Shown here piece after piece: positions 1 through 8,897 of a stretch of 64,000 nt of DNA. A program made the position numbers and the translations under genes. Origin of the DNA: DATLGB01 sp963726825 (GTDB lineage: Bacteria > Actinomycetota > Thermoleophilia > Solirubrobacterales > Solirubrobacteraceae); contig CAVSDT010000001.1 of NCBI GenBank assembly GCA_963726825.1, positions 744,001 through 808,000 of the forward strand. The letters are read 5' to 3'. Numbering within the stretch: the stretch's first letter is position 1; each line of letters starts with the position of its first letter. The notes under the pieces are model-generated. The model was not told the DNA's origin. It saw only the letters and a program-made list of their open reading frames with translations, and made no database searches.

Positions 1-782
1 CGCATCAGGTCAACCCGCGCGAATCCGGCACAGCCGAGCGCGTCCCAGGTGGCGACCGCGAGGGCCTGCGCGCGCGCGGCGACGTCGGGGGGCAGGTCGG
101 CCGGGCAGACGAACGCGGTGCCGCCGATCGTGTAGCGCGCGGCGAAGTCGTAGCCGGCCTCGCCGGCGGGGACGGCCTCGATGACCGGCAGCGCTTCACC
201 GTCGATGAGGGCCACGGCCAGGTCGGCGCCCGCGACCTGGCGCTCCAGCAGCACACGGTCGTCGTAGGCGAAGGCCGCCACCAGCGCTCCCGGCAGCCCC
301 CCGGGATCGGTGACGTGCTTGATCCCCAGCGACGAGCCGCCGCGCGCCGGCTTGACCACGACGGGGAAGCCGAGCCGCTCGGACAGCGCCGGGAGCGCGT
401 CGGCGGCTCCGAGGTCGCGGAACGCGGCCTGGGTGAAGGCGTGGAACTCCGGTGTGGGGATGCCCGCCCGGCGCAGGACGTGCTTGGCGGCCACCTTGTC
501 CCAGCAGCGGGCGCAGGCCCCCGGCGCGGACCCGGTGTAGGGGATCCCGAGCAGCTCGAGGAGGTCCTGGACGGTGCCGTCCTCGCCGTCGGCGCCGTGC
601 ACCGCGACGAACGCCGCGTCCGGTGCCGCGGCCTGCAGGCGCCCGACGAGGTCGGCGCCGACGTCGATGCCGACCGGCTCGTGGCCGAGGCGGCGCAGGG
701 CGTCCTCCACGCGGGCGGCGGAGTTCATCGACACGGACCGCTCGAGCGAGCGACCCCCCTTGAGGACCGCGACGCGGCTCAT
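1..782 (-). CDS. ddl: D-alanine--D-alanine ligase (partial, 3' end outside window)
   Basis: ATP-grasp ligase joining two D-alanines for the peptidoglycan stem peptide in the cytoplasm. The N terminus reads MSRVAVLKGGRSLERSVSM, matching the Ddl glycine-rich start with the GGxSxExxVS motif. Further on are HGADGEDGTVQ, the LGIPYTGSG segment that precedes the ATP-grasp fold, and the VVKPARGGSSLGI ATP-binding lysine region. The ATG at 780-782 overlaps the stop of the upstream aminotransferase by four bases (ATGA), so the two are probably translationally coupled. About 260 codons are visible; the C-terminal metal-binding part lies left of position 1. The family call is firm; whether it is the only Ddl in the genome is unknown. 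Confidence 0.93.
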   Translation of the reverse strand, partial: MSRVAVLKGGRSLERSVSMNSAARVEDALRRLGHEPVGIDVGADLVGRLQAAAPDAAFVAVHGADGEDGTVQDLLELLGIPYTGSAPGACARCWDKVAAKHVLRRAGIPTPEFHAFTQAAFRDLGAADALPALSERLGFPVVVKPARGGSSLGIKHVTDPGGLPGALVAAFAYDDRVLLERQVAGADLAVALIDGEALPVIEAVPAGEAGYDFAARYTIGGTAFVCPADLPPDVAARAQALAVATWDALGCAGFARVDLM

Positions 783-2104
783 GCGCGGCGCCGGCGCAGG
801 GGCAGCACGGCGCCCGAGGCTGCGTCCGCGGGAGCCGCGGGGACCGGGTCGTGGCCGGTGAGCGTCGAGTACAGGCCGACCTGCTCCTCGACGACGCGCC
901 CGATCCGCCGGACGCCCTCGGTGATGTCGTCCTCGCCGGCCCCGGAGAAGTTCAGCCGCATGGCCGAGCCGCCGCGACCGTCCAGGAACGCCGCACGGCC
1001 GGGGACGAAGGCCACGTTCTCGCGCAGGGCGCGGGCGAGCAGGTCCGTCGTGTCCACGTAGGGGGGCAGCGTGGCCCACAGGAACAGGCCGCCGCCGGGG
1101 CGGGTCCAGGTCGCCGAGGGCGGGAAGTGGGCCTCCAGCGCGGCGAGCATGGTGTCCCGCCGGCGGCGGTACATGACGACGAGGTCGTCGACGTAGCGGC
1201 GCCAGTCGCCCCGGGCGAAGAACTCCGCCACGAAGCACTGCGTCAGCGAGGAGGAGCACAGGTCGGCGGCGGCCTTGCCGATGTTCATCTTCGCCAGCAC
1301 GGGTCGCGGCGCGGCGACCCAGCCCAGCCGCAGCCCGGCGGAGAGGATCTTCGAGAACGTGCCGAGGTAGACGACGTACTCGCCGCCGTCGATCGACCGC
1401 AGGGTCGGCAGCGGCTCGCCCTCGTAGCGCAGCAGGCCGTAGGGGTTGTCCTCGAGCACCAGCAGCTCGCGCTCACGGGCGATCTCCACGAGGCGGCGCC
1501 GCCGCTCGAGCGCCATCGTCACGCCACCCGGGTTGTGGAACGTGGGGATCGTGTAGATGAACTTCGGGGTCCGGCCCTCGCGATCGAGGAGCGCGAGCGT
1601 GTCCTCCAGCTCGTCGATGCGCATGCCGTCGGCGTCCATCCCGATCTGCACGACGTCGGCCTCGTAGGTGGCGAACGTCGGCACGGCGCCCGGGTAGGTC
1701 GGCGCCTCGGCGATGATCACGTCGCCCGGATCGATCAGCGCCTTGCACATCAGGTCGATGACCTGCTGACCCCCGGTGGTGACGAGCAGGTCGTCCGGCT
1801 CGACGCGCATCCCCTCGGCCGCCATGACCTCGACGATGCAGTCCTTGGCCGCGCCGAGGCCCTCCGTCGGGCCGTACTGCAGGGCCTTCTCGAGCAGCGA
1901 CGCGCCGATCTCGTCCATCGCGGCGGTGAACGTGCCGGGCGGGAAGGTCGACAGGTCGGGGTTGCCGCCGGCGAGCGAGATGACCTCCGGACGCGCGGTG
2001 ACGGCCATCATGTCCCGCATGGCGGAGGACCTCATGACCTGCGTGCGCGTGGCGAACAGCTTCGCGTAGCGCTCGAGCTCGTGCTGGGTGGTGGGCCGCG
2101 CCAT
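779..2104 (-). CDS. PLP-dependent aminotransferase, class I/II fold (LysN/2-aminoadipate-type)
   Basis: A fold-type I PLP aminotransferase of 441 residues. Visible signatures are SLAGGNPD near residue 45, QYGPTEGLG, the TTGGQQVIDL cofactor-phosphate loop, TFHNPGG, EDNPYGLLRY, and GTFSKILSAGLRLGW, whose lysine near residue 255 should form the Schiff base. This set is typical of the 2-aminoadipate/aromatic aminotransferase group related to LysN and the MocR effector domain, but there is no winged-helix domain. I chose the ATG at 2102-2104; the open frame continues upstream without homologous sequence. It is the first gene of a leftward pair with ddl. The C-terminal 30 residues are a low-complexity Pro/Ala/Arg tail. 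Substrate is not predictable from sequence. Confidence 0.88.
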   Translation of the reverse strand: MARPTTQHELERYAKLFATRTQVMRSSAMRDMMAVTARPEVISLAGGNPDLSTFPPGTFTAAMDEIGASLLEKALQYGPTEGLGAAKDCIVEVMAAEGMRVEPDDLLVTTGGQQVIDLMCKALIDPGDVIIAEAPTYPGAVPTFATYEADVVQIGMDADGMRIDELEDTLALLDREGRTPKFIYTIPTFHNPGGVTMALERRRRLVEIARERELLVLEDNPYGLLRYEGEPLPTLRSIDGGEYVVYLGTFSKILSAGLRLGWVAAPRPVLAKMNIGKAAADLCSSSLTQCFVAEFFARGDWRRYVDDLVVMYRRRRDTMLAALEAHFPPSATWTRPGGGLFLWATLPPYVDTTDLLARALRENVAFVPGRAAFLDGRGGSAMRLNFSGAGEDDITEGVRRIGRVVEEQVGLYSTLTGHDPVPAAPADAASGAVLPLRRRRA

Positions 2105-2206
2105 GGTGAAGGGAGGTTCGACGCCGGAGCACGGCTCCCTGGGGCGCTGGACTACAGTCTGGCCGCCCACCGGACCGACACCGGTCCGTGGGCAAGGTAC
2201 TGCACG

Positions 2207-2797
2207 GTGGACACCGTCTTCGACATCCTCCAGGCCGCCGGGATCGCCGCGGCCATCGGGATCCGTCCCTTCCTGCCGACGTTGCTCGTCGGGGCGTTGG
2301 CCGCCGGGAACCTCGGGGTCGACTTCGACCGGACCGACTTCGCCTTCCTCGAGTCGCCGGTGTTCCTCGCGGTCATCCTCGTGCTGCTGGTCCTCTTCGA
2401 CGTCGCGCGCCGACGCATCGGCGACGCGGGCCTGGAGTCGACCGGCGGCAGCGTCGTCGCCGGGATCGTCGCCGCCGTGCTGGGCGGGCTGCTCGGCGCC
2501 GGATCGGTGGCCGACCACGGCGGACCGGTGGTCGTCGGGCTGCTGATCGGCGCCCTCGTCGCCGTGGCGGCCCTGTTCGCCGTCACCCCGCTCTTCGCCC
2601 GCGTGCGCGCCCGGCTCGACGCCGGCGCCGCGGCACTCCTGCCCGTCTACCGCGAGTTCGCCGCCCTGGTCGCCGCCGGCCTCAGCGTCCTCTTCCCGCC
2701 CCTGGCCGTCCTCGTCGTCGCCGGCCTCGCGTTCCTGGGCGCCGGTGGCCGGCGCCGCGACGGCGAGAAGTACGCCGGCCTGCGCATCCTCAGGTGA
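2207..2797 (+). CDS. DUF4126-type small membrane protein
   Basis: A 196-residue hydrophobic protein with about five membrane segments. The N terminus VDTVFDILQAAGIAAAIGI followed by RPFLP resembles the start of DUF4126 proteins, which have no known biochemical role. A GTG start at 2207 fits the beginning of that family; an ATG is not available in frame nearby. The stop overlaps the GTG of the following phosphodiesterase gene (GTGA, 2794-2797), and that gene overlaps gtrA the same way, so the three form a tight rightward operon. The promoter should lie in the roughly 100 bases shared with the divergent aminotransferase gene. The family assignment is by motif recall and only moderately secure. 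Confidence 0.65.
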   Translation: MDTVFDILQAAGIAAAIGIRPFLPTLLVGALAAGNLGVDFDRTDFAFLESPVFLAVILVLLVLFDVARRRIGDAGLESTGGSVVAGIVAAVLGGLLGAGSVADHGGPVVVGLLIGALVAVAALFAVTPLFARVRARLDAGAAALLPVYREFAALVAAGLSVLFPPLAVLVVAGLAFLGAGGRRRDGEKYAGLRILR

Positions 2798-4248
2798 GCG
2801 GCAAGCTCATCCTCGCCGTGGTGGACGCGATGAAGCCGTCCATGCTCGAGCGCGCCGTCTCCACGGGCAAGGCCCCGGTGATGCAGGCCCTGATGCACCG
2901 GGGCCACTACGTCGACGACTGCGTCGCCGCCTTCCCGTCCGTCACGCCGGTGTGCGCGGCGTCGATCGCCACGGGGACCGGGCCGGACCGCCACGCGATC
3001 CCGTCGATGAACTGGTACCACCGCGACGAGGGGCGCTACGTCGAGTACGGGACGAGCTTCGGCGCCTCGCGGGCGTTCGGACTGCGGCGCTCGCTGACGG
3101 ACACGATCTACAACATGAACGGCGAGCACCTCTCGGCGGGCGTGGAGACCGTCTTCGAGCAGCTCGACGACGCGGACCTGCGCACCGCGGGCACGACGTA
3201 CCTGATGTTCCGGGGCCGCTACGAGCACCAGCCGGCGAAGGAGAGCGCCCTCTCGCGCGTCGCCACGCAGGTGTTCCGCAAGCCCGTGCTCGGGCCGCGC
3301 GAGTTCTTCTACGCCGACCTGTTCGCCTCCCGCAGGACGGGCTGCCGCGCGCAGCTCGGGATGCCGGGCATGCGTGACCAGCACTCCGGGTGCGTCGGCA
3401 GCCACCTGGTCGAGCACGACCTGTTCGACTTCATGCTCCTGTCGCTGCCCGACAACGACACCCACTCGCACCGCAACGGGCCCGACGCCCAGGTCGCGAC
3501 GCTCCAGGAGGCCGACCGCCAGCTCGAGCGCGTCCTCCACGCCGCCGGGGGCCTCGACGCCTTCCTGGCCGAGAACGCGCTCGTGATCTGCTCCGACCAC
3601 TCGCAGTCGCAGGTCGAGGCCGAGTGCGACCTGTTCGAGGCCTTCGAGGCGTTCGCCATCGTCCCCGCCGGCGGTGCCCGGCGGGAGGCGGACGCGGAGA
3701 TCGCGCTATGTCCCGCGTCCCGGTCGGCCCAGGTCTACGTCCTCGGCGACGCGGCCGACCTGACCGAGCGCGTCGTCGCCACCGCCGTCGGGCTCGACGG
3801 CGTCGACCTCGTCGTGCACCGCACGGACCATCCCGACGGCGCGGCGCGGATCCTCACCCGCGACGGGGAGCTGCGCTTCGGGCCCGGCGGCCCGCTGACC
3901 GACCTGCGCGGCGAGCGCTGGTGGCTCGAGGGCGACGCGGGGATCCTCGACCTCGACACCGCCGACGGCGTCGTGTCTTCGGCGACCTACCCGGACGCGC
4001 TGAGCCGGCTGTGGTCGGCGTTGCGCTGCCGCCACGCGGGCGAGGTCCTCCTCTCCGCGCGGCCCGGCTACGAGTTCACCGATTGGGGCGGCAGCGTCCA
4101 CCTCGGCGGCGGGTCCCACGGCGCGCTGCACGCCAACGACTCCCACGGCGCGCTGCTGTGGGCCGGCCCGGGGCTGCCGGACAAGGCGGACCGGCGTCAG
4201 TGGACCCTGCGCGACGTGACCCCGATGTGCACGGCGTTCTTCGCGTGA
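2794..4248 (+). CDS. Alkaline phosphatase-superfamily nucleotide pyrophosphatase/phosphodiesterase
   Basis: A 484-residue protein of the type I phosphodiesterase/nucleotide pyrophosphatase clan. The nucleophile region AFPSVTPVCAASIATGT near residue 50 carries the conserved threonine/serine step. The downstream metal-binding segments LPDNDTHSHRNGPDAQ and VICSDHSQSQVE supply the Asp/His ligands expected for a two-metal site. There is no signal peptide, so a cytoplasmic or membrane-associated role is likely. The GTG start at 2794 overlaps the upstream DUF4126 stop, and the stop overlaps the GTG of gtrA, implying coupled translation. Its neighbours suggest work on a lipid- or sugar-linked phosphodiester, but this is inference; no substrate can be read from the sequence. 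Confidence 0.82.
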   Translation: MSGKLILAVVDAMKPSMLERAVSTGKAPVMQALMHRGHYVDDCVAAFPSVTPVCAASIATGTGPDRHAIPSMNWYHRDEGRYVEYGTSFGASRAFGLRRSLTDTIYNMNGEHLSAGVETVFEQLDDADLRTAGTTYLMFRGRYEHQPAKESALSRVATQVFRKPVLGPREFFYADLFASRRTGCRAQLGMPGMRDQHSGCVGSHLVEHDLFDFMLLSLPDNDTHSHRNGPDAQVATLQEADRQLERVLHAAGGLDAFLAENALVICSDHSQSQVEAECDLFEAFEAFAIVPAGGARREADAEIALCPASRSAQVYVLGDAADLTERVVATAVGLDGVDLVVHRTDHPDGAARILTRDGELRFGPGGPLTDLRGERWWLEGDAGILDLDTADGVVSSATYPDALSRLWSALRCRHAGEVLLSARPGYEFTDWGGSVHLGGGSHGALHANDSHGALLWAGPGLPDKADRRQWTLRDVTPMCTAFFA

Positions 4249-4640
4249 CCTCCGTGGCCATGCGCACGACGGTCGGGCAGCTGGTCCGCTTCGGCCTCGT
4301 CGGGGGCAGCGGCTACGCCGTCAACCTCGCGGTCTTCGCCGCCTTCACCTGGCTCGGCACCGGTCACCGCGGTGCTGCGGTCGCCGCCTTCCTCGTCGCC
4401 GTGACCAACAACTTCGTCTGGAACCGGCACTGGACGTTCGACGCCAAGGCCGGCCACGCCGGCCACCAGGCGTCACGCTTCCTCGCGGTGTCGGTCGGCG
4501 CGTTCCTCGTCTCGCTGCTGATCCTGGAGCTGCTCGTCGGCCGGGAGCTCCCCGAGCTCGCCGCCCAGGCGATCGCGATCGTCGCGGTGACGCCGCTGTC
4601 GTTCGCGGGCAACCGCTGGTGGAGCTTCCGCGCGCCCTAG
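4245..4640 (+). CDS. GtrA-family membrane protein
   Basis: A protein of about 130 residues with four predicted membrane helices. The segments FGLVGGSGYAVNLAVF, VTNNFVWNRHWTF and SFAGNRWWSFRAP are the classic GtrA pattern. GtrA proteins are thought to help move or process undecaprenyl- or polyprenyl-linked sugars. GTG at 4245 overlaps the upstream stop; ATG at 4260 is an alternative start that would shorten it by five residues. The stop codon TAG sits within CTAG at 4637-4640, which also provides the stop codon of the convergent YmdB gene, so no non-coding bases separate them. Last gene of the DUF4126-phosphodiesterase-GtrA operon. Confidence 0.85.
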   Translation: MTSVAMRTTVGQLVRFGLVGGSGYAVNLAVFAAFTWLGTGHRGAAVAAFLVAVTNNFVWNRHWTFDAKAGHAGHQASRFLAVSVGAFLVSLLILELLVGRELPELAAQAIAIVAVTPLSFAGNRWWSFRAP

Positions 4641-5419
4641 CGGGTGAGCGGGCGCAGGACCGGCTCGATGCTGTCGGCGCGCCCGGACGCCGAGCAGCGG
4701 ATCAGGACGGCCATGATCCACGGGTCGTCCTCGGCCGGGTCGTAGCGGACCGGCATCTGCGAGCGCAGGTGCTCGATCGAGCCCTCCTTGACCACGCCGA
4801 TCACCCCGCCGCGGGCGCCCGTCATGCCGACGTCGGTGATGTAGGCCGTGCCACCGGGCAGCACGCGGGCGTCGTTGGTCGGCACGTGGGTGTGGGTCCC
4901 GACGACCGCCGTGACGCGCCCGTCGAGGTTCCAGCCCATCGCCACCTTCTCGCTCGTCGCCTCGCCGTGCATGTCGACCAGGACGTGGTCGGCCGTGCGG
5001 ACCTCGCGCAGCGCCGACTCGATCTCGACGAACGCCGGCCGGGCGGCGTTCATGTACAGGTTGCCGGAGAGGTTGACGACGCCGAGCGTGACGCCCCCGT
5101 GCTCGATCAGGCAGGTGCCCCGCCCCGGCTGGGACGGCAGGAAGTTGTAGGGCCGCACGATCCGCTCGCGGTCGCCGAGGTAGCGGTAGACCTCGCGGTG
5201 GCGATAGGTGTGGTTGCCGAGCGTGATGGCGTCGGCGCCGGCGGCGAAGATCTCCTCGGCCGTCTTGGCCGTGATCCCGACGCCACCCGCGGCGTTCTCC
5301 CCGTTGACGACCGCGAAGTCGACCCCGTGTTCCTCCCGCAGGGCCGGAAGGAGCGCCTTGAGGGTCCGGCGGCCGGGCGAGCCGACGACGTCGCCCACGA
5401 AGAGGATGGTCGTCACCAC
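4637..5419 (-). CDS. YmdB-family metallophosphoesterase
   Basis: A 260-residue calcineurin-like phosphoesterase of the YmdB type (TIGR00282-like), which in Bacillus cleaves 2',3'-cyclic nucleotides. Visible metal and active-site motifs in order are ILFVGDVVGSPGRR at the N terminus, VVNGENAAGGVGIT, LGNHTYRH, VDMHGEATSEK and VVGTHTHVPTNDA. Family members normally have GNHTWD; here the tryptophan is tyrosine. Two adjacent GTG codons (5419 and 5416) are both possible starts; no strong Shine-Dalgarno sequence favours either. It faces the AI-2E transporter gene divergently across only about 39 bases, so both promoters must overlap. Its stop codon is shared with the convergent gtrA gene. Confidence 0.88.
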   Translation of the reverse strand: MVTTILFVGDVVGSPGRRTLKALLPALREEHGVDFAVVNGENAAGGVGITAKTAEEIFAAGADAITLGNHTYRHREVYRYLGDRERIVRPYNFLPSQPGRGTCLIEHGGVTLGVVNLSGNLYMNAARPAFVEIESALREVRTADHVLVDMHGEATSEKVAMGWNLDGRVTAVVGTHTHVPTNDARVLPGGTAYITDVGMTGARGGVIGVVKEGSIEHLRSQMPVRYDPAEDDPWIMAVLIRCSASGRADSIEPVLRPLTR

Positions 5420-5458
5420 GCGGAGGCTACGCCCAGCGGCGTGCAATCCTGAGCGTCG

Positions 5459-6799
5459 ATGAGCCGTGACGTGCAGCACCCGGCGCCGGAGGGCGCCGAG
5501 CCCCACGCCGGGCCGGAGCCCGTGCCCCCCGCCCGCGTCCCGCCGGTGGTCGTCCCGCGCTGGGTGCAGATGGTGCTGCTCCCGCTCGGGCTGCTCGGGG
5601 CCTACGCCCTGGCGCGCGCGGCGGGCGGCGTGCTGCTGCTGGTGATCGTCGCGAGCCTCGTCGCGCTGCTGCTCAACCCGTTCGTCTCCCTGCTGCGGCG
5701 CCGGGTGCCGCGCGGGCCCGCGGTCGGGCTGGTGTTCGTCTTCCTCGTCCTGGTGCTCGGCGGCTGCGGGGCGCTGGCGGCGAACCCGATCGCCGATCAG
5801 GCCTCCAGCCTGCAGGACAACGTCCCCTCCTACGTCGACGGCGCCAACGACGCGCTCGAGGACTTCCAGGGCTTCCTCGACGACCGCGGCATCGACGTGG
5901 AGATCGTCGCCCAGGGCCGCACCGCGCTGCAGACCATCGGCGACCAGATCGGCGGCGGGACGGGCGACATCGTGCGCATCAGCCGCGAGCTCCTGGCCCT
6001 TGCGGTGGAGGGGTCGCTGGCGCTGATCCTGATCGTCGTCCTCGCCGTCTACATGCTGCTCTACGGCGAGCGGATCGGCGCGGGCGTGCGCCGCATCGTC
6101 CCCACGGGCGACGGCTCGGCGGAGGACGACTTCCCCACCCGGATCCAGCAGGCCGTGCTGGGCTACGTCCGCGGCCAGCTGCTGTTCAGCCTCATCATGG
6201 GCGTCAGCGCCGGGGTGATGCTGTGGATCCTCGGATCCGTCGGGATCTTCCCGGACGGCAAGACGTACGCCCTGGCCTTCGGCATCTTCTTCGCCTTCGC
6301 GGAGCTGATCCCCTACGTCGGCCCGGCGATCGGCGCCGCACCGCCGCTGCTGATCGCAGCGTTCGGGCCCGAACCGATCGACACCCTGTGGCTGGCGATC
6401 GCCTTCACGCTGCTGCAGCAGCTCGAGGGGCACGTCGTGGCGCCCAACGTCTTCGGCGCCGCGCTGCGCATCAACCCGATCCTCGTGATCCTCGCGCTGC
6501 TGATGGGCAACCAGCTGTTCGGCTTCGTCGGCGCCTTCATCGCCCTGCCGATCGCGGCCATGTTGCGCGAGACCGTCGTCTACTTCAGCCACCACCTCGT
6601 GCTCGAGCCGTGGCCGCGCGCCGCCTCCCCGCCGGGGTCGCCGTCGCTCGCGGGCGCCGGGGCCGGCCTCGCGGCGGACGCACCGGCGCGGACGTGCCCC
6701 GAGTGCGACACGCCCGTGGGCGACGGGGCGGCGATCTGCCCGGGCTGCGGGACGGAGCTGGCCGACGATGCGGCCGCCCGGGCCGCCGCGCCGGGCTAG
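5459..6799 (+). CDS. AI-2E family transporter with C-terminal zinc ribbon
   Basis: A 446-residue membrane protein of the AI-2 exporter superfamily (TqsA/YdiK/PerM-like). It has a Pro-rich cytoplasmic N terminus, then paired membrane helices, an amphipathic middle region (about residues 110-180) and the conserved later helices with FAELIPYVGPAIGAAPPLL and EGHVVAPNVFGAALRINPI. Unusually the tail carries CPECDTPVGDGAAICPGCG (about residues 412-430), two CxxC knuckles spaced like a zinc ribbon. Transport substrate cannot be inferred; members handle very different solutes. ATG at 5459 is the only sensible start. The zinc ribbon is on the side expected to face the cytoplasm and may bind a partner. 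Confidence 0.87.
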   Translation: MSRDVQHPAPEGAEPHAGPEPVPPARVPPVVVPRWVQMVLLPLGLLGAYALARAAGGVLLLVIVASLVALLLNPFVSLLRRRVPRGPAVGLVFVFLVLVLGGCGALAANPIADQASSLQDNVPSYVDGANDALEDFQGFLDDRGIDVEIVAQGRTALQTIGDQIGGGTGDIVRISRELLALAVEGSLALILIVVLAVYMLLYGERIGAGVRRIVPTGDGSAEDDFPTRIQQAVLGYVRGQLLFSLIMGVSAGVMLWILGSVGIFPDGKTYALAFGIFFAFAELIPYVGPAIGAAPPLLIAAFGPEPIDTLWLAIAFTLLQQLEGHVVAPNVFGAALRINPILVILALLMGNQLFGFVGAFIALPIAAMLRETVVYFSHHLVLEPWPRAASPPGSPSLAGAGAGLAADAPARTCPECDTPVGDGAAICPGCGTELADDAAARAAAPG

Positions 6800-6820
6800 G
6801 TCCCGCCTAGCCTCCCAGCG

Positions 6821-7525
6821 ATGGTCGATGCCCCGCCCGCCTTGCGCGCCGACCGCATCGCGAAGACCTACGGGGCGCGCGCCGCGCTGCGCGACGTCTC
6901 CTTCGCGGCCGCCGCCGGCGAGCTCGTCGCGATCATCGGCCCCAACGGGGCCGGCAAGACCACCCTGCTGCAGATCCTCGCCGGCGCCCTGCCCGCGACG
7001 GGCGGCACGGTCAGCGCCCCTGGCGCGGTCGGCTGGGTGCCGCAGCAGGCGGCGGTCTACGGGAAGCTCTCCGTGCGCGAGAACCTGCGCCTGTTCGCGC
7101 GGCTCGAGCGCGTCGCCGATCCCGACGCCGTGGTCGCCGCGATGCTCGAGCAGACGGGCCTGACCGACCGCGCCGGGGACGAGACGGGGCGGCTCTCCGG
7201 CGGCAACCGCCAGCGGGTCAACATCGCCGTCGGCCTGCTCGCGGAGCCGCCCGTGGTGCTGCTCGACGAACCGTCCTCCTCGCTGGATCCGCGCCAGCGC
7301 GAGGTCCTGTGGGAGTTCGTCGGCGGCCTGGCCGAGCGCGGGACGACGGTCGTCTACACGACCCACAACGTCGCGGAGGCCGAGCGCTTCGCCGACCGGG
7401 TCCTCGTCCTCGCCGACGGGGAGCTGCTGTTCACCGGCACCCCTGCCGAGCTGCGCGAGGCCGAGCCCTCCGCAGCCGGGTTCGAGGCGGCCTTCGTCGC
7501 CTTCCTCCGCGAGCGCGGCCACTAG
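6821..7525 (+). CDS. ABC transporter ATP-binding protein
   Basis: A 234-residue ABC ATPase. Walker A is GPNGAGKTT near residue 42, the Q-loop is GWVPQQAAVYGKL, the signature is LSGGNRQRV, Walker B is VVLLDEPSSSLD and the H-loop is YTTHNVAEAE. The NatA/CcmA-like pattern and the partner encoded immediately after it indicate an ABC-2 type exporter. The stop TAG ends at 7525 and the permease ATG begins at 7526, with no gap. It lies 21 bases after the AI-2E gene, so all three may be one transcript. Substrate is unknown; family members export drugs, lipids or act on the envelope. Confidence 0.93.
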   Translation: MVDAPPALRADRIAKTYGARAALRDVSFAAAAGELVAIIGPNGAGKTTLLQILAGALPATGGTVSAPGAVGWVPQQAAVYGKLSVRENLRLFARLERVADPDAVVAAMLEQTGLTDRAGDETGRLSGGNRQRVNIAVGLLAEPPVVLLDEPSSSLDPRQREVLWEFVGGLAERGTTVVYTTHNVAEAERFADRVLVLADGELLFTGTPAELREAEPSAAGFEAAFVAFLRERGH

Positions 7526-8881
7526 ATGCGCTGGCTGCTGCTCAAGGACCTGCAGATCCTGCGCCGCTCGCCGCTGCTGGTCGGGCTGCTCGTGCTCTAC
7601 CCCGTGGCCCTGTCGCTGCTCGTGGGGTTCGGGGTCTCGCGCGGGCCGGACAAGCCGAAGGTCGCCTTCGCCAACCTCGTGCCGGCCGACGAGACGACCT
7701 TCGACCTCGGCGGCCAGCGGCTCGACGCGGCCTCCTACGCGGACAAGCTGTTCGACAACATCGAGCCGATCCGGGTCAAGACGCGGGCCGAGGCGGTCGC
7801 GCTCGTGCGCTCCGGGAAGGCGCTGGGGGCGCTGATCGTCCCGCGCGACGCGACGGAGCGCCTGCGCAACGCGATCAACCTCTCCGGCGGCCCGCCGCCG
7901 ACCCTGGAGGTCCTCTACAACGCCGAGGACCCCGTCAAGCGCCGCTACGTGCGGTCCACGATCGAGTCGACGCTGGCGCAGGCCAACACGGAGCTGTCCT
8001 CCCAGCTGACGAAGGTCGCCGCGAAGTACATCGACATCGTCGTCTCCGGCGGCCGCTTCTCGCTGCTCGGGCAGACGATCGACGTCCTCGGCCTGCGCAA
8101 CGCGCAGACGGTGATCGAGGGCGTCCTGGCCGACCTCCCGGCGAGCTCGCCCCAGCGCGGCGCGCTCGAGCAGGTCGCCCGCTTCGCCCGCCTCGCGTCC
8201 GAGAACCTCGACGTCTCAGGCCCGATCCTGGCCTCCATCGGGCAGCCCGTGCGGGTCAAGCAGACCGTCGTGTCGGGCAAGACGTCCTCGCTGGACGGGT
8301 ACGCCGTCGTCGTCGCCGTCACGAGCTCGCTGCTGCTGATCACCGTGCTGCTCGCCGCCGGCATGCTGGCCCTCGAGCGCGAGGAGCACGCCTTCGGCCG
8401 TCTGGTTCGCGGCCTCGTGTCACGCGTCGGCCTGCTCGTGGAGAAGGTCGGCCTCGCCGCCCTGTGCGCGATGGCGATCGCCCTGCTGATGCTCGTCGTG
8501 CTGGCGGCGTTCGCGGGCCTGGACTGGGCGCGGGCGCCCCTGTGGATCCCCGCCGCGGGGCTGGCGGCGCTCGGCTTCGCGTCCCTGGGCGTCGCGATCG
8601 GCGGGCTGGCGCGCGAGATCCGCGCCGCCTCCCTGCTGGCCGTGATGCTGTCGCTGCCGATCGTCGTGCTCGGCCTCATCCCCTCCGGCACGGTCGGCGC
8701 CGGCCTCTACCGCGTGATCGAGGTCATCTCCGCCCTGTTCCCGTTCAAACCGGCCCTCCAGGCGCTCGACGCGGCGGTCAACGACGCCTCGCCCGGCCTG
8801 CTCGGCCCCCTGCTGCACCTGGCGATCCTCACCGTCGCGTTCACCGCGCTCGCCAGGCTGGCCGTCCGGCGGTTCAACTGA
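7526..8881 (+). CDS. ABC-2 type transporter permease
   Basis: A 451-residue membrane subunit paired with the ATPase directly upstream. The N terminus MRWLLLKDLQILRRSPLLV leads into the first membrane helix, followed by an extracytoplasmic domain of roughly 220 residues (about 40-260) and then a cluster of five further helices. This layout, one helix, a long external domain and a C-terminal helix bundle, is typical of ABC-2/YhgE-like permeases. The stop at 8879-8881 is 16 bases before hemB. No substrate can be assigned. Confidence 0.85.
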   Translation: MRWLLLKDLQILRRSPLLVGLLVLYPVALSLLVGFGVSRGPDKPKVAFANLVPADETTFDLGGQRLDAASYADKLFDNIEPIRVKTRAEAVALVRSGKALGALIVPRDATERLRNAINLSGGPPPTLEVLYNAEDPVKRRYVRSTIESTLAQANTELSSQLTKVAAKYIDIVVSGGRFSLLGQTIDVLGLRNAQTVIEGVLADLPASSPQRGALEQVARFARLASENLDVSGPILASIGQPVRVKQTVVSGKTSSLDGYAVVVAVTSSLLLITVLLAAGMLALEREEHAFGRLVRGLVSRVGLLVEKVGLAALCAMAIALLMLVVLAAFAGLDWARAPLWIPAAGLAALGFASLGVAIGGLAREIRAASLLAVMLSLPIVVLGLIPSGTVGAGLYRVIEVISALFPFKPALQALDAAVNDASPGLLGPLLHLAILTVAFTALARLAVRRFN

Positions 8882-8897
8882 GCCGTACCCTGGGGGC

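Noticed and set aside
2104..2518. N-terminal extension of the aminotransferase frame
   Set aside because: Low-complexity shadow translation of the DUF4126 gene; the real start is ATG 2104.
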